Positions 29,234 to 39,198 of a stretch of DNA of 64,000 nucleotides are shown here, piece by piece. How positions within the stretch are numbered: position 1 is the first letter of the stretch; every line of letters starts with the position of its first letter. The position numbers were made by a program, and so were the translations under genes. Source of the stretch: Arcobacter sp. (GTDB taxonomy: Bacteria > Campylobacterota > Campylobacteria > Campylobacterales > Arcobacteraceae); NCBI GenBank assembly GCA_002869535.1, contig PKUK01000004.1, forward strand, positions 36,691 through 100,690, written 5' to 3'. The notes beneath the pieces were generated by a model, which saw only the letters and a program-made list of their open reading frames with translations, was not told the DNA's origin and did no database searches.

Positions 29234-30297
29234 TAATTTTAGGAAGTACGGGCTCTATTGGGGTTAATACTCTTAATATTGCAAAAAAATTTAATCTAAA
29301 TATTGATGTTTTAGTTGCTGGAAGAAGTATAGAATTACTTAATTCTCAAATAAAACAGTTCAATCCTAAAAAAGTAGTAATAGCTTTAAAAGAGGATGTC
29401 TCAAAAGTAAATCATACTAATGTATCTTATGGTGAAGAGGCAATTTTAAAAGCAATTGAAGAATCAGATGCTAAAACTGTAGTGAATTCTCTTGTAGGAT
29501 TTTTAGGACTAAAACCAACACTAAAAGCCATAGAGTGTGGCAAAAAAGTAGCTTTAGCAAATAAGGAGTCCTTGGTTGTTGCAGGGGCTTTTATAGATCA
29601 AAAGAATCTTATGCCAATAGATAGTGAACACTTTGGACTTTGGTATTTACTCCAAGATAAAAAAATAGACTCTATGACAATAACTGCTAGTGGTGGTTCT
29701 TTTAGAGATTATCCTTTGGAAAAACTAAAAAATGTATCTATAAAAGAGGCACTTAATCACCCTAATTGGTCAATGGGAAATAAAATCACAATAGATAGTG
29801 CAACCATGACAAATAAACTTTTTGAACTTTTAGAAGCAAAATGGCTTTTTGATACAACAAAACTTGATGCCATAATTGAGACAAAATCACTAATTCATGC
29901 ACTTGTTAATTTTACTGATGGAAGTACAACAGCTCATATAGCAAGTGCAAATATGCAGTTGCCAATTTCCTATGCAGTTTTAGGAAAAGTTGATGAAAAC
30001 ATACTTAAACATATAGATTTAGTAGAAGTTGGAAGTTTAGAGTTTAAGAAAATAGAAGAAGAGAGATATCCTATTTGGAAAATAAAAGATGAAATTTTAA
30101 AAAACCCAAATTTAGGAGTTGTTGTAAATGCTGCAAATGAAGTTGCCGTTGCAAAGTTTTTAAATGAAAAAATAGGATTTTTAGATATCTCAAAAATAAC
30201 ACTTGATGCAGTAAATCATTTCCATAATGTAAATCCGAGTTCACTAGAAGAGATTTTTGCTTGGGATAAAGAAGTAAGGGCTTATTGTGAGTCTTGA
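29230..30297 (+). CDS. dxr: 1-deoxy-D-xylulose-5-phosphate reductoisomerase
   Basis: The 355-residue enzyme begins with the NADPH-binding motif MIILGSTGSIGVNTL and includes ANKESLVVAG, the metal-site PIDSEHF, TASGGSFRD, HPNWSMGNKITIDSATM and the late NAANEVAVAKFL. It catalyses the committed step of the MEP isoprenoid pathway. The start is TTG at 29230, within the cdsA stop (TTGA), because the fold begins directly there. Confidence 0.96.
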   Translation: MIILGSTGSIGVNTLNIAKKFNLNIDVLVAGRSIELLNSQIKQFNPKKVVIALKEDVSKVNHTNVSYGEEAILKAIEESDAKTVVNSLVGFLGLKPTLKAIECGKKVALANKESLVVAGAFIDQKNLMPIDSEHFGLWYLLQDKKIDSMTITASGGSFRDYPLEKLKNVSIKEALNHPNWSMGNKITIDSATMTNKLFELLEAKWLFDTTKLDAIIETKSLIHALVNFTDGSTTAHIASANMQLPISYAVLGKVDENILKHIDLVEVGSLEFKKIEEERYPIWKIKDEILKNPNLGVVVNAANEVAVAKFLNEKIGFLDISKITLDAVNHFHNVNPSSLEEIFAWDKEVRAYCES

Positions 30298-30571
30298 TTT
30301 ACTTATTCCTTTTGGAATATTGCTTGTTTTAGTAATATATCTAATAGCAAGTAGAACTAACTTTGAAAAGCAAACAGTAAAAGAGTTTGAAGAGAAGTTT
30401 GAAAATTGGAAAGTTCATGCAAAGCCAGAAGAAAAAGAAGTTAAAGAAACAAAAAAAGAGTTAGTTGGACTTGTGTTTAAAAAAAATGGTAAAATATATA
30501 TAGAACTTTTTGATGAGTTTAGTAGTGACAGAATTCAAAAAGGAAAATTTAATTCAAAGATAAGACAATGA
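30287..30571 (+). CDS. Small membrane-anchored hypothetical protein
   Basis: The 94-residue protein has one N-terminal membrane helix (about 4-20) and a lysine/glutamate-rich soluble part with a short beta-like end (VGLVFKKNGKIYIELFDEF). It overlaps the dxr end by 11 bases and the next start by four. It is not recognised; position suggests cotranscription with dxr. Confidence 0.6.
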   Translation: MSLDLLIPFGILLVLVIYLIASRTNFEKQTVKEFEEKFENWKVHAKPEEKEVKETKKELVGLVFKKNGKIYIELFDEFSSDRIQKGKFNSKIRQ

Positions 30572-30999
30572 GATATTTAATACTAATTATATCGTTAGTC
30601 GCAATTTTAAATGCCGCCTCTTTTCAAAGAGATAATCAATTACAAATCGTAATTGACACTGAACATTCTCTTGTTTGGATGGATAGTGAAGCTAATATAA
30701 AACTATATTTTACCCATGAAGAAGCTGATAAGTATTGTGAAGATTTACTTCATGGAACATATAGCAATTGGCGTTTGCCAGAGATTGAAGAATTAGAATT
30801 AATAGTAGATAAAGATAATCCCCCACGAAATATATATAGAGTTTTTAGATATAGCTTAAATGAAGGATATTGGGCTAGTACAGCTCATTGGAGAACATTA
30901 TGGTTTTATGCTGATTATATGCATTTTGTAAGTGGGACACCTTATTTTGATAGTAGACATAAGAAAAAATTAGTTAGATGTGTAAGAACAGGAAAGTAA
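30568..30999 (+). CDS. Secreted DUF1566-type protein
   Basis: The 143-residue protein has a signal peptide (1-18) and a DUF1566-like domain: LVWMDSE, then YCEDLLHGTYSNWRLPEIEELELIVD and the final WASTAHWRTLWFYADY and KKLVRCVRTGK. These domains are frequent in Campylobacterota surface proteins but have no settled function. It starts four bases inside the preceding gene. Confidence 0.7.
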   Translation: MRYLILIISLVAILNAASFQRDNQLQIVIDTEHSLVWMDSEANIKLYFTHEEADKYCEDLLHGTYSNWRLPEIEELELIVDKDNPPRNIYRVFRYSLNEGYWASTAHWRTLWFYADYMHFVSGTPYFDSRHKKKLVRCVRTGK

Positions 31000-31001
31000 A
31001 A

Positions 31002-31559
31002 GTGAATAAAAGAGTTTTAATATTACATGGTTTAGGTGGAAGTGATTTTCCTCATTGGCAAGCTCATTTGGCAAGGGATTTGATAAAAGAGAACTATATT
31101 GTCTCTTTTCCAGCTTTTCCAAAAAGAGAAAATCCTGATTTAAATGAGTGGAAAGAGTTTTTAAAAAAAGAGTTAAAACACTTCAATCCTGATATTGTAG
31201 TTTGTCACTCTTTAGCAAATATTCTTTGGTTTCATACTTGTGATGAACTTGATATCAAGCTTGATAAACTGATGTTAGTAGCACCAGTTAGTAGAAATAG
31301 AGTTGTAAAAGAGGCTCAAAGCTTTTATCCATATCCAATTGCAAAAGATTTAAAAGCAAAAGAGATAATAATGGCAGCTTCAACCAATGACCCATATATG
31401 GAAATCGAGGAAGCAATTGAACTTCAATCAAAACTTAATGTGGGAATGAAAATCATGGAAGATGCAGGGCATATAAATGCAGCCTCTGGATTTGGAAAAC
31501 TTGATTGTGCCTTGGATTGGATAAAAAGAGAAGAAGAGTGTGAGGAAAATGCTAAATGA
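31002..31559 (+). CDS. RBBP9/YdeN-family alpha/beta hydrolase
   Basis: The protein is 185 residues from the chosen GTG. The fold begins at once with [20 protein letters not shown]. The nucleophile elbow is VVCHSLAN (Ser in HSL), followed by PVSRNR, an [10 protein letters not shown] acid loop and DAGHIN with the catalytic histidine. An ATG at 30978 adds eight residues but overlaps the previous gene; AGGAAAG before the GTG at 31002 favours the latter. Serine hydrolase; substrate unknown. Confidence 0.78.
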   Translation: MNKRVLILHGLGGSDFPHWQAHLARDLIKENYIVSFPAFPKRENPDLNEWKEFLKKELKHFNPDIVVCHSLANILWFHTCDELDIKLDKLMLVAPVSRNRVVKEAQSFYPYPIAKDLKAKEIIMAASTNDPYMEIEEAIELQSKLNVGMKIMEDAGHINAASGFGKLDCALDWIKREEECEENAK

Positions 31560-32545
31560 TACTTAGTATCGAATCTTCTTGTGATGATAGTTCTATTGCC
31601 ATTACTAAAATTGATACAAACGAATTAGTTTATCACAAAAAAATATCCCAAGAACTTCAACATAGTGTTTATGGTGGAGTGGTTCCAGAACTTGCTGCAA
31701 GACTTCATGTGGAAGCTTTACCTAAAATACTTGAAGAGTGTAAAGAGTATTTCCCACAACTAAAAGCAATAGCAGTTACAAATGCACCCGGACTTTCTGT
31801 TACACTAATGGAAGGTGTCACTATGGCAAAAGCTTTATCTCTGTCATTAGGTATTCCACTTATTGCTGTAAATCATTTAAAAGGGCATATTTACTCTTTA
31901 TTTATAGAATCAGAGGCAATCTTACCTTTAACAGTTCTTTTGGTTTCTGGTGGACATACGCAAATAATAGAAGTAAACTCTTTAAGTGATATGAAAATAA
32001 TAGCAAGTACTATGGATGATAGTTTTGGTGAGAGTTTTGATAAAGTTGCAAAGATGTTGGAACTTGGTTATCCAGGGGGTCCTATTATTCAAGAACTATC
32101 TTCAAAAGGGGATAATGAAAAGTTTGATTTTCCAGTGCCACTTAGACAAAGTCCTAAAATAGAGTTTTCATATTCAGGCTTAAAAAATGCAGTTAGGCTT
32201 GAAATAGAAAAGCAAGAGACTCTAAGTGAGAGAACAAAAGCAGATATTTGTGCCTCATTTCAAAAAACAGCAGTTGAACATATCATGCAAAAATTAAAAA
32301 AATTGTTTAAACAGCATGCTCCTAAAAACTTCGCAATAGTAGGAGGAGCAAGTGCAAATACTTGCTTAAGAGGTGAGATTGAAAATCTTTGTGAAAAGTA
32401 TGGAACAGCTTTAATGCTAAGTGAACTTAAATATTGTAGTGACAATGCAGCTATGATAGGAAGAGTTGCAGTTGAGCAGTATAAAGTGAGTGATTTTATA
32501 GACATAGATGAACTTGATGTTCAAACAAGAGTGAAGGTATTTTAA
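31556..32545 (+). CDS. tsaD: tRNA N6-adenosine threonylcarbamoyltransferase TsaD
   Basis: The 329-residue protein begins [15 protein letters not shown] and has the metal-binding [10 protein letters not shown] motif, [33 protein letters not shown] and the late CSDNAAMIG. It transfers threonylcarbamoyl to A37 of ANN-reading tRNAs and is essential in most bacteria. The ATG overlaps the upstream stop by four bases. Confidence 0.96.
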   Translation: MILSIESSCDDSSIAITKIDTNELVYHKKISQELQHSVYGGVVPELAARLHVEALPKILEECKEYFPQLKAIAVTNAPGLSVTLMEGVTMAKALSLSLGIPLIAVNHLKGHIYSLFIESEAILPLTVLLVSGGHTQIIEVNSLSDMKIIASTMDDSFGESFDKVAKMLELGYPGGPIIQELSSKGDNEKFDFPVPLRQSPKIEFSYSGLKNAVRLEIEKQETLSERTKADICASFQKTAVEHIMQKLKKLFKQHAPKNFAIVGGASANTCLRGEIENLCEKYGTALMLSELKYCSDNAAMIGRVAVEQYKVSDFIDIDELDVQTRVKVF

Positions 32546-32556
32546 AAGGTGAGACA

Positions 32557-32883
32557 ATGATATTTGAAATGGGTGCAAAATTAGATGGCGATAGTTTTGA
32601 TACAAAAAAAGATGATAAGAAAAAAAAGCCATCAAATAAAATAGAGCCAAAAAACTCACATCAGCTAGTATTTACCTATGAGAAAAGAAAAGGTAAGCCA
32701 GTTACTTTAGTGGGTAGATTTAATGTAAGTGATGATGAAAAAAAAGAGGTATTAAAACTTCTAAAGAAAAAGCTTGCCTGTGGTGGAGCTATCAAAGAAG
32801 AGTGGATAGAGTTACAAGGTGATGTAAAACAAAAAATAATAGAAATCTTATCAAAAGATGGATGGAAATTTAAAAACAAATAA
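32557..32883 (+). CDS. SUI1/YciH-family translation factor
   Basis: The 108-residue protein has a lysine-rich N terminus (18-35) and a C-terminal SUI1 (eIF1-like) domain with KGKPVTLVGRF, LLKKKLACGGAIKEEWIELQGD and KIIEILSKDGWKF. Bacterial YciH proteins affect start-site selection. It lies between tsaD and nnr on the same strand with short gaps. Confidence 0.85.
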   Translation: MIFEMGAKLDGDSFDTKKDDKKKKPSNKIEPKNSHQLVFTYEKRKGKPVTLVGRFNVSDDEKKEVLKLLKKKLACGGAIKEEWIELQGDVKQKIIEILSKDGWKFKNK

Positions 32884-32894
32884 AGAAGTATGCC

Positions 32895-34280
32895 ATGAAA
32901 AAAGTATTTGATGAAGTTGGAACTTTAGATAGAAGATGTTATGAAGAGTTTGCCTTAAGTGAAGATATACTTATGGAGCATGCTGCATCAAGCATGGCAA
33001 AATTTTGTGAAGATAAGTTTGAAGAAAAAAGTGTAGTTCTTATTGTTTGTGGTTTGGGAAACAATGGAGCTGATGGTATAGCATTAGCTAGACTTTTATA
33101 TAAAAAGTTTGATGTGAAACTCTATATTCCTTTTGGAGTAAAGTCGCAAATGGCACAACTTCAACTAAAAAGAGTAAAACTTTTAGGAATAGAAGAGATA
33201 AACTTTGTTTGTAGTTGTGATGTTGTTGTAGATTGTCTTTTTGGAAGTGGTTTAAATAAAGATTTAGATGAAAGTTCAATAGAGCTTTTAAAAAGAGTGA
33301 ATTATTTAGATGCTTATAAAATAGCTTGTGATATTCCAAGTGGAATTAATATCTTAGGACAAATTCATAGTGTGGCGTTTAAAGCCCATACAACTATTAC
33401 AATGGGAGCATATAAGAACTCTTTATTTAGTGATAGTGCTAAAAACTATGTAGGTGAAATAATAGTTGCAGACCTAGGAGTTCAAAGAGATGTTTATGAA
33501 AGTAGTAGTAATACTTTTCTTTTAGAAAAGTCTGATATGAACCTTCCTTTTAGAAAAGATAAGAATTCACACAAAGGAACTTTTGGTCATGTGAGTATTA
33601 TTATGGGAGAGAAGTGTGGAGCAGGTAGGATTGCCTGTGATGCAGCTTTTAAATTTGGAGCTGGTTTGGTAACAGCTGTTTGTCATAAGGAATTAAATTT
33701 ACCATATCATATTATGCAAAGCCATTTTATACCAGATAATTGTACCTCTATTGCTATTGGAATGGGACTTGGCAATTATGAGATTGAAGAGATTAAGAAT
33801 ATCTTAGCTCTTAAAATACCAAAGGTAATAGATGCTGATCTGTTTTATGAAGAGTTAATATTGGAGACTTTAAATAAAGAGTTTGTATTAACTCCTCATC
33901 CAAAAGAGTTTTGTTAACTTTTAAAGCTTTGCGATATTGCAGATATTAATGTGCAGACTTTACAAAATGATAGGTTTAAGTATCTTGAGATGTTTACAAA
34001 TAAATATCCAAATGTAACTTTGCTTTTAAAAGGTGCAAATACAATTATTGCAAAGGCAGAAAAAAGATATATAAATAATCATGGCACACCAAATTTAAGT
34101 AAAGGTGGAAGTGGGGATGTTTTATCTGGGCTTATAGCTTCTCTTTTAGCACAAGGATATAACTCTTTAGATGCAACTATTACAGCCTCCCTAGCACATA
34201 GTTTTGCAGCAGCTAATTTTAGTAAAAACTCTTATTCCCTATCTCCACAAGATATTATTGATGAGGTAACAAAATTATGA
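32895..34280 (+). pseudogene. nnr: Bifunctional NAD(P)H-hydrate epimerase/dehydratase, interrupted by in-frame TAA
   Basis: Nnr repairs hydrated NAD(P)H. The N-terminal epimerase (about 1-205) has VCGLGNNGADGIALARLL and CDIPSGIN. The C-terminal dehydratase has KGTFGHVSIIMG, LTPHPKEF and, after the break, TLLLKGANTII and KGGSGDVLSGLIASLL. Codon 341 (33915-33917) is TAA, directly after HPKEFC. The frame and similarity continue to 34280. A TCA-to-TAA change would explain it, since related proteins often have serine here. If real, the epimerase could still work but the dehydratase would lose its ATP/ADP-binding end. Confidence 0.88.
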
Positions 34281-34588
34281 AACTAGTTATTGTCCAAACC
34301 ACATGTGAAGATATAAATGAAGCTAAAAAAATAGCAAATATTTTACTTGATGAAAAACTTGCAGCTTGTATACAAATTTCAGATGTGCAGTCTTTGTATA
34401 TATGGAAAGACAAACTTTGTAATGATAATGAAAAGCTTCTCTCAATCAAAACTAAAAAGAAAAACTTTAAAAAAATACAAAGGAAAATCAAAGAAAATCA
34501 TAGCTATGATTTGCCTGAAATTATATTAATAGATATTGAAGATGCTAGTAAAGAATATAAAAAATTTATAGGAGAAAATGCAAAATGA
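34277..34588 (+). CDS. cutA: CutA-like divalent-cation tolerance protein
   Basis: The 103-residue protein has the CutA1 pattern: [29 protein letters not shown], then YIWKDKL, then LPEIILIDI. The family forms very stable trimers related to PII proteins; its role in copper tolerance is debated. It overlaps the nnr end and the thiG start by four bases each. Confidence 0.92.
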   Translation: MKLVIVQTTCEDINEAKKIANILLDEKLAACIQISDVQSLYIWKDKLCNDNEKLLSIKTKKKNFKKIQRKIKENHSYDLPEIILIDIEDASKEYKKFIGENAK

Positions 34589-35364
34589 GTGATATTTTAA
34601 AAGTTGGTAATTATGAGTTTAATAGTAGATTAATAGTAGGAAGTGGTAAATATAAAGATTTTCAAACTACAAAAGAAGCAACACTAGTAAGTGGAAGTGA
34701 GCTTATAACAGTTGCAATTAGAAGAGTAAATATTACAAACCCAAATGAAGAGAATTTATTAGATTATTTTAAAGATACAAATGTAAAACTTCTTCCAAAT
34801 AGTGCAGGGTGTTTCACAGCAGAAGAAGCAATTACAACATTTAGACTAATGAGAGAAGCTACAGGAATAGATTTGATTAAACTTGAAGTTATTGGTGATG
34901 CTCATAAAACTTTATATCCAGATGTAATAGAGACAATTAAAGCTTGTGAAATTCTAAAAAAAGATGGTTTTACAATTATGGCATATACAAATGATGACCC
35001 AATCATTGCAAAAAGATTAGAAGATGCTGGTGCAGATGCTATAATGCCACTAGCTGCACCAATAGGAAGTGGTCTAGGAATTCAAAACAGATATAACGTA
35101 GCTTTTATTAAAGATGCAGTAAAAGTTCCTGTAATCGTTGATGCAGGTGTTGGGTGTGCTAGTGATGCAGCTATTGCAATGGAACTTGGAGCAGAAGCTG
35201 TTTTAACAAATACTGCAATTGCACAAGCTCAAGATCCAATAGCAATGGCAGAGGCTATGAAGTATGCAGTAATAGCTGGAAGAATGGGTTATAAAGCTGG
35301 AAGAATTCCTAAAAAACCCTATGCAACAGCTAGTTCACCAATTGATGGATTAATTCAGTTTTAG
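34585..35364 (+). CDS. thiG: Thiazole synthase ThiG
   Basis: The 259-residue TIM-barrel protein has [33 protein letters not shown] with the Schiff-base lysine, [37 protein letters not shown] and a C-terminal AGRIPKK. It forms the thiazole ring of thiamine. The partner thi genes are not in this window. A hairpin downstream ends the run that begins at cdsA. Confidence 0.97.
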   Translation: MSDILKVGNYEFNSRLIVGSGKYKDFQTTKEATLVSGSELITVAIRRVNITNPNEENLLDYFKDTNVKLLPNSAGCFTAEEAITTFRLMREATGIDLIKLEVIGDAHKTLYPDVIETIKACEILKKDGFTIMAYTNDDPIIAKRLEDAGADAIMPLAAPIGSGLGIQNRYNVAFIKDAVKVPVIVDAGVGCASDAAIAMELGAEAVLTNTAIAQAQDPIAMAEAMKYAVIAGRMGYKAGRIPKKPYATASSPIDGLIQF

Positions 35365-35385
35365 GAGAGTAAACTAAAATTTAGC

Positions 35386-35421
35386 TAAAATTGGAGAATT
35401 TATATATCTTTTCCAATTTTA
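35386..35421 (+). terminator. Terminator after thiG
   Basis: Ten-base arms (TAAAATTGGA and its complement) with a 16-base loop end in a short T run, 22 bases past the thiG stop and just ahead of the tRNA promoter. Confidence 0.6.
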
Positions 35422-35424
35422 CCC

Positions 35425-35453
35425 TTGACAAATAGTAAAAAACTTAATATAAT
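35425..35453 (+). promoter_or_regulatory. Consensus sigma-70 promoter of the tRNA cluster
   Basis: TTGACA (35425-35430), a 17-base spacer and TATAAT (35448-35453) form a perfect consensus promoter about 30 bases before the first tRNA. A perfect -35 is rare in Campylobacterota and fits strong stable-RNA transcription. Confidence 0.9.
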
Positions 35454-35484
35454 TCCGTCCACTTTTCGTAAGATTAGTATGTTT

Positions 35485-35562
35485 CGGGGCGTAGCGCAGT
35501 CTGGTTAGCGCACCTGGTTTGGGACCAGGGGGCCGGAGGTTCGAATCCTCTCGCCCCGACCA
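35485..35562 (+). tRNA. tRNA-Pro(UGG)
   Basis: CGGGGCG/CGCCCCG acceptor stem, D and T arms (GGTTCGAATCC) and an anticodon loop TTTGGGA with TGG. CCA is encoded. First tRNA after the consensus promoter. Confidence 0.97.
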
Positions 35563-35589
35563 TTTTTTTAAAGTATAAAAAAATATGAT

Positions 35590-35667
35590 GGTAGGATTAG
35601 CTCAGTCGGTTAGAGCGTCTGGTTGTGGTTCAGAAGGTCGTGGGTTCGATTCCCATATCTTACCCCA
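35590..35667 (+). tRNA. tRNA-His(GUG)
   Basis: Anticodon loop TTGTGGT with GTG. The acceptor GTAGGAT/ATCTTAC is extended by the G-1:C73 pair that marks histidine tRNA, and CCA is encoded. Confidence 0.97.
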
Positions 35668-35682
35668 TTTTTATTTTTAAGT

Positions 35683-35759
<77 letters not shown>

Positions 35760-35789
35760 CTTTTTTGTCTTATTTTAAGACTCGTATAC

Positions 35790-35874
35790 GCGGATGTGGT
35801 GAAATTGGTATACACGCCAGACTTAGGATCTGGTGCCGCAAGGTGTGAAGGTTCAAGTCCTTTCATCCACACCA
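35790..35874 (+). tRNA. tRNA-Leu(UAG)
   Basis: Anticodon stem-loop CCAGA-CTTAGGA-TCTGG gives TAG. A long variable arm (TGCCGCAAGGTGT) marks a class II tRNA; CCA is encoded. The acceptor stem has a C-A mismatch at position 2:71 (35791 with 35869), which is unusual. Confidence 0.95.
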
Positions 35875-35993
35875 TCTACATTATTATAAAATCGGTATTT
35901 ATAACCTTTTTGTTCTCTTTAATTGTCCCTTTGGATATTCAAGTTTACTTCAATTTTATTCTTATTTAATTTGTAGATAATAAAAACTCAGAA

Positions 35994-36070
<77 letters not shown>

Positions 36071-36143
36071 ATTACTACAATATGAATTTATTTACTCCTC
36101 AATTTAAATGATTATCCTAGGTAGAAAAAAAGAAAGGATATAT

Positions 36144-36284
36144 ATGTCAATTACAAATATTAAATTAACAGATAAAGTTGAAGTATTTATTAGATTAATT
36201 CAAAATAATGAAAATCTAAAAGATGCTTGTAGCAAAGCTGGAATAAAAATATCTACAAAATCAATTTGTACTGCTAAACAATAG
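36144..36284 (+). CDS. 46-residue ORF between tRNA-fMet and tRNA-Ser
   Basis: ATG at 36144 is preceded by AGAAAGGA at good spacing. The 46-residue product has no membrane segment and contains NENLKDACSKAGIKIS, which resembles a helix-turn-helix start such as those of small DNA-binding or transposase-like proteins. It may be a small gene or the remnant of an inserted element. Nothing else was recognised. Confidence 0.4.
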   Translation: MSITNIKLTDKVEVFIRLIQNNENLKDACSKAGIKISTKSICTAKQ

Positions 36285-36399
36285 CAATAGTTAGAAGTCT
36301 CTTCTAATTATGGCATCTTAACTCAAATATAAGTCCATAAGAATCAATTTAAAACTTTATTAATCTTTTTAAAAGTATACTTGCGACTTACTAATACAT

Positions 36400-36487
36400 A
36401 GACAGGTGTCTGAGAGGTCGAAGGTACTTCGTTGGAAGCGAAGTGTAGGTCAAACTACCGTGGGTTCGAATCCCATCCTGTCTGCCA
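36400..36487 (+). tRNA. tRNA-Ser(GGA)
   Basis: Anticodon stem-loop CTTCG-TTGGAAG-CGAAG gives GGA. A long variable arm marks class II; the acceptor AGACAGG/CCTGTCT is perfect and CCA is encoded. It is separated from tRNA-fMet by about 330 bases holding the 46-codon ORF. Confidence 0.96.
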
Positions 36488-36602
36488 GATTAACTCCTTA
36501 TTTTATGGTCTTGTATAACTTTTATATAAATAATAATTAAACTCTAAAATTCTTTACTTAACACCTCAAAATGCATGCTAACTTGTAATTGAAATTATGT
36601 AG

Positions 36603-36630
36603 TTGAAATGCTATACTTTAATTGTATAAT
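36603..36630 (+). promoter_or_regulatory. Promoter of the orphan histidine kinase gene
   Basis: TTGAAA (36603-36608), a 16-base spacer and TATAAT (36625-36630) lie 29 bases before the ATG at 36660. Confidence 0.6.
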
Positions 36631-36659
36631 TTTTTTATATTAAAATTAAAGAGAAAATA

Positions 36660-38786
36660 ATGATAAAGAATTTCCTATTTGATAAAAATCATCAATCAAA
36701 ATTTATTCTATTTTTATACTCAATCGTTATTATTGCTACTTTTATATTTATTGATAGAATATTCTTTAGTATAAATATGAAAAATGCAATATTGAATAGG
36801 GGTCTTGAACAAATAACAGAAAGAGAAAAAGTATTAAAAAGCTTTATTAAAAAAGCTGAGCTTACATTGGAAAGTATTAGAGATAATGAAGTATTTAATA
36901 AGTATGTAAATAATCCTAATCAAAAAGATTTATTATATTTAGAAAAACAACTTCTGCTTATCTCTCAAATCAATACAGACTTTATGCAACTAAGATATCT
37001 TGATAAAAATGGTATGGAATTAGTTAGAATTGATAGGGATAAAGAGTTCGAAAAACCTTATATAGTAAATAAATTACAAAATAAAAGCAATAGATATTAT
37101 TTCAATGATTCAATAAATAAAGAAGCTAATAAAGTTTGGTTTTCACCACTAGATTTAAATATAGAAAATGGAAAAGTTCAAAAGCCATATAATCCAACAA
37201 TAAGAGCTATATTACCTATAAATAAGAATGATAAGTTTGATGGTATCCTTATAATCAACTACTTTATGAATGATTTTTTAAATAAGTTTATTGATATAAC
37301 ATTGTATAAAATGATATTGGTAGATATTGATGGAAATACATTACTTCATTATGACAATGATAAAAGTTTGGGATTATTTAAAAAAGAAAAATATAATATA
37401 CTAAATGAATACACTGATTCTAAAAATATTTTTAAAACAGATATTTTTAAAACAGACAATTTTATTTCAAAAAAACTTGATATTCCCATTGCAAATAAAC
37501 CAATTATAATCTTAGAACCAAAAGATGATTATTTAGAAAAAGAGATTAAAAGTCATTATATCCAATATGGATATGTTGTTTTTATAATACTTATTTTAAC
37601 TTTTGTAGCAAGTTATTTTGTATCAAAAATATTGGGTAATACATTAAGAGAATTAGATACTACTAAAAAACTCAATAAAAAATTAGAAAGTTTACAAAAT
37701 AGACTTTCTTCAATACTTAATACAACGCATGACATTATTATTGTATTGAATAATAAAAAAGAAATAGAGTTTGTAAATCATGAAGGAGTTCAAACAACTC
37801 TTTATAAAGAAGATGAACTTTTAAATAAAAGTATAGATTTACTTATAAAAGGCAATAAAGAGTTTATAGAAATATTTGAACAAGTCTTAAACAACAATGA
37901 AAAGAGTATATTTGAAATTAGCTGTTTTAATAAAGATGGCAAAAAGATTGCCCTTTTAATTTCATTAATAAAAATAAAAGATAAAGATAATGTTTTATTT
38001 ATTGGAAGAAATATAACTGAACTAAAGAAAAAAGAAATAGAGTTACTAGAAAAAGATGAAATACTTTTACAACAAAGCAAAATTGCTACGATGGGGGAGA
38101 TGCTAGAAAATATAGCTCATCAATGGAGACAACCATTATCTATTATCTCTACTTCAGCAAGTGGATTACAATTAAATTTAGAAATGAAGAATTTTGATGA
38201 AAAAATTTTAGATGAAGGATTAGATAATATTATTCATACAACTAACTATTTATCTCAAACAATAGAAGATTTTAGAAATTTCTTTAGTAATAAAAAACTT
38301 GTTGAATTGTTTGATGTATCTTCAGTAATTGATAAAACTTTATATTTAATGACTTCAAGGTTTACAAGTAGTGAAATTAATATTCAAATCAATAAAGAAA
38401 AGAGTTCAAATGTTAAAGGCGTAAAAAATGAATTGATTCAGTGTTTAATGAATGTTTTTTCTAACACAAGAGATGAGTTTGAGAAAAAAGTATCAATAAA
38501 CCATATAAAACTACTTGTGATAAATATATATAATGATAAGGATAATGTAATCATAGAAATTCTTGATAATGCAGGAGGAATTCCTGATAATATTATCTCA
38601 AAAGTATTTGATGCTTACTTTACAACAAAAGAAAAAAGTGGAACAGGAATAGGACTTTTTATGACTAAAAAGATTATTGAAAAAAGTTTCAATGGAAAAA
38701 TTGAAGTAAAAAATAAAGAGTTTGATTATGCTAATAAAACATATATAGGAGCAAGCTTTAGAATTATGATACCTATGGGAGAATAG
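36660..38786 (+). CDS. Orphan sensor histidine kinase with extracytoplasmic Cache-like and PAS domains
   Basis: The 708-residue protein has membrane helices at about 15-35 and 302-322 flanking a large periplasmic region. That region contains QINTDFMQLRYLDKNGMELVRIDR, a Cache-type feature. A PAS domain follows (about 345-460), then a kinase core with the H-box ENIAHQWRQPLSII of the Campylobacterota-rich HWRQP group, G1 DNAGGIPD and G2 GTGIGLFMTKKIIE. The N-box (MNVFSNTRDEF) is less standard. No response regulator is adjacent, so its partner is elsewhere. It has its own promoter. Confidence 0.85.
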   Translation: MIKNFLFDKNHQSKFILFLYSIVIIATFIFIDRIFFSINMKNAILNRGLEQITEREKVLKSFIKKAELTLESIRDNEVFNKYVNNPNQKDLLYLEKQLLLISQINTDFMQLRYLDKNGMELVRIDRDKEFEKPYIVNKLQNKSNRYYFNDSINKEANKVWFSPLDLNIENGKVQKPYNPTIRAILPINKNDKFDGILIINYFMNDFLNKFIDITLYKMILVDIDGNTLLHYDNDKSLGLFKKEKYNILNEYTDSKNIFKTDIFKTDNFISKKLDIPIANKPIIILEPKDDYLEKEIKSHYIQYGYVVFIILILTFVASYFVSKILGNTLRELDTTKKLNKKLESLQNRLSSILNTTHDIIIVLNNKKEIEFVNHEGVQTTLYKEDELLNKSIDLLIKGNKEFIEIFEQVLNNNEKSIFEISCFNKDGKKIALLISLIKIKDKDNVLFIGRNITELKKKEIELLEKDEILLQQSKIATMGEMLENIAHQWRQPLSIISTSASGLQLNLEMKNFDEKILDEGLDNIIHTTNYLSQTIEDFRNFFSNKKLVELFDVSSVIDKTLYLMTSRFTSSEINIQINKEKSSNVKGVKNELIQCLMNVFSNTRDEFEKKVSINHIKLLVINIYNDKDNVIIEILDNAGGIPDNIISKVFDAYFTTKEKSGTGIGLFMTKKIIEKSFNGKIEVKNKEFDYANKTYIGASFRIMIPMGE

Positions 38787-38848
38787 TCAAGGTTACTCAA
38801 TAAGAGGTTTATACACAGTATCACAAGTATTTAGTACTATTAAGATTA

Positions 38849-39115
38849 TTATCTTACTTCAAATCCATTATTGTGTAAAGAGCCTAAAGAAGACTGTTTT
38901 ATATCACTTACTTTACTAGTTGGACTACCACTTTTTAATATAGTAATAAAATCATTTAATCTTTTTTCATGACAGGTTACTACTGCTTCTACTTTACCAT
39001 CTGGCAAATTTTTAATATATCCACTAAGTTTTGCTCTATTTGCATTGTCGGCTATGCTTTTTCTATAGCTAACACCTTGTACTTTTCCACTAATTATAAA
39101 TTTATAGCTTTTCAT
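38849..39115 (-). CDS. Acylphosphatase
   Basis: The 88-residue protein matches the acylphosphatase size and pattern: FIISGKVQGVSYRKSIADNA with the phosphate-binding loop and catalytic arginine, then SGYIKNLPDGKVEAVVTC with the catalytic asparagine. A serine replaces the usual aromatic residue before YR. It hydrolyses acyl phosphates and is a stand-alone gene. Confidence 0.88.
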   Translation of the reverse strand: MKSYKFIISGKVQGVSYRKSIADNANRAKLSGYIKNLPDGKVEAVVTCHEKRLNDFITILKSGSPTSKVSDIKQSSLGSLHNNGFEVR

Positions 39116-39198
39116 TATTAATATTCACTTTATGTAAGGTTAAGATTTATCTTTTATATTATTCTACCATATCCATAAGCATTTTAGTGATTTTATGC

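Noticed and set aside
36291..36307. Terminator after the 46-codon ORF
   Set aside because: The 7-bp stem has a three-base loop and no T run, too weak to call.
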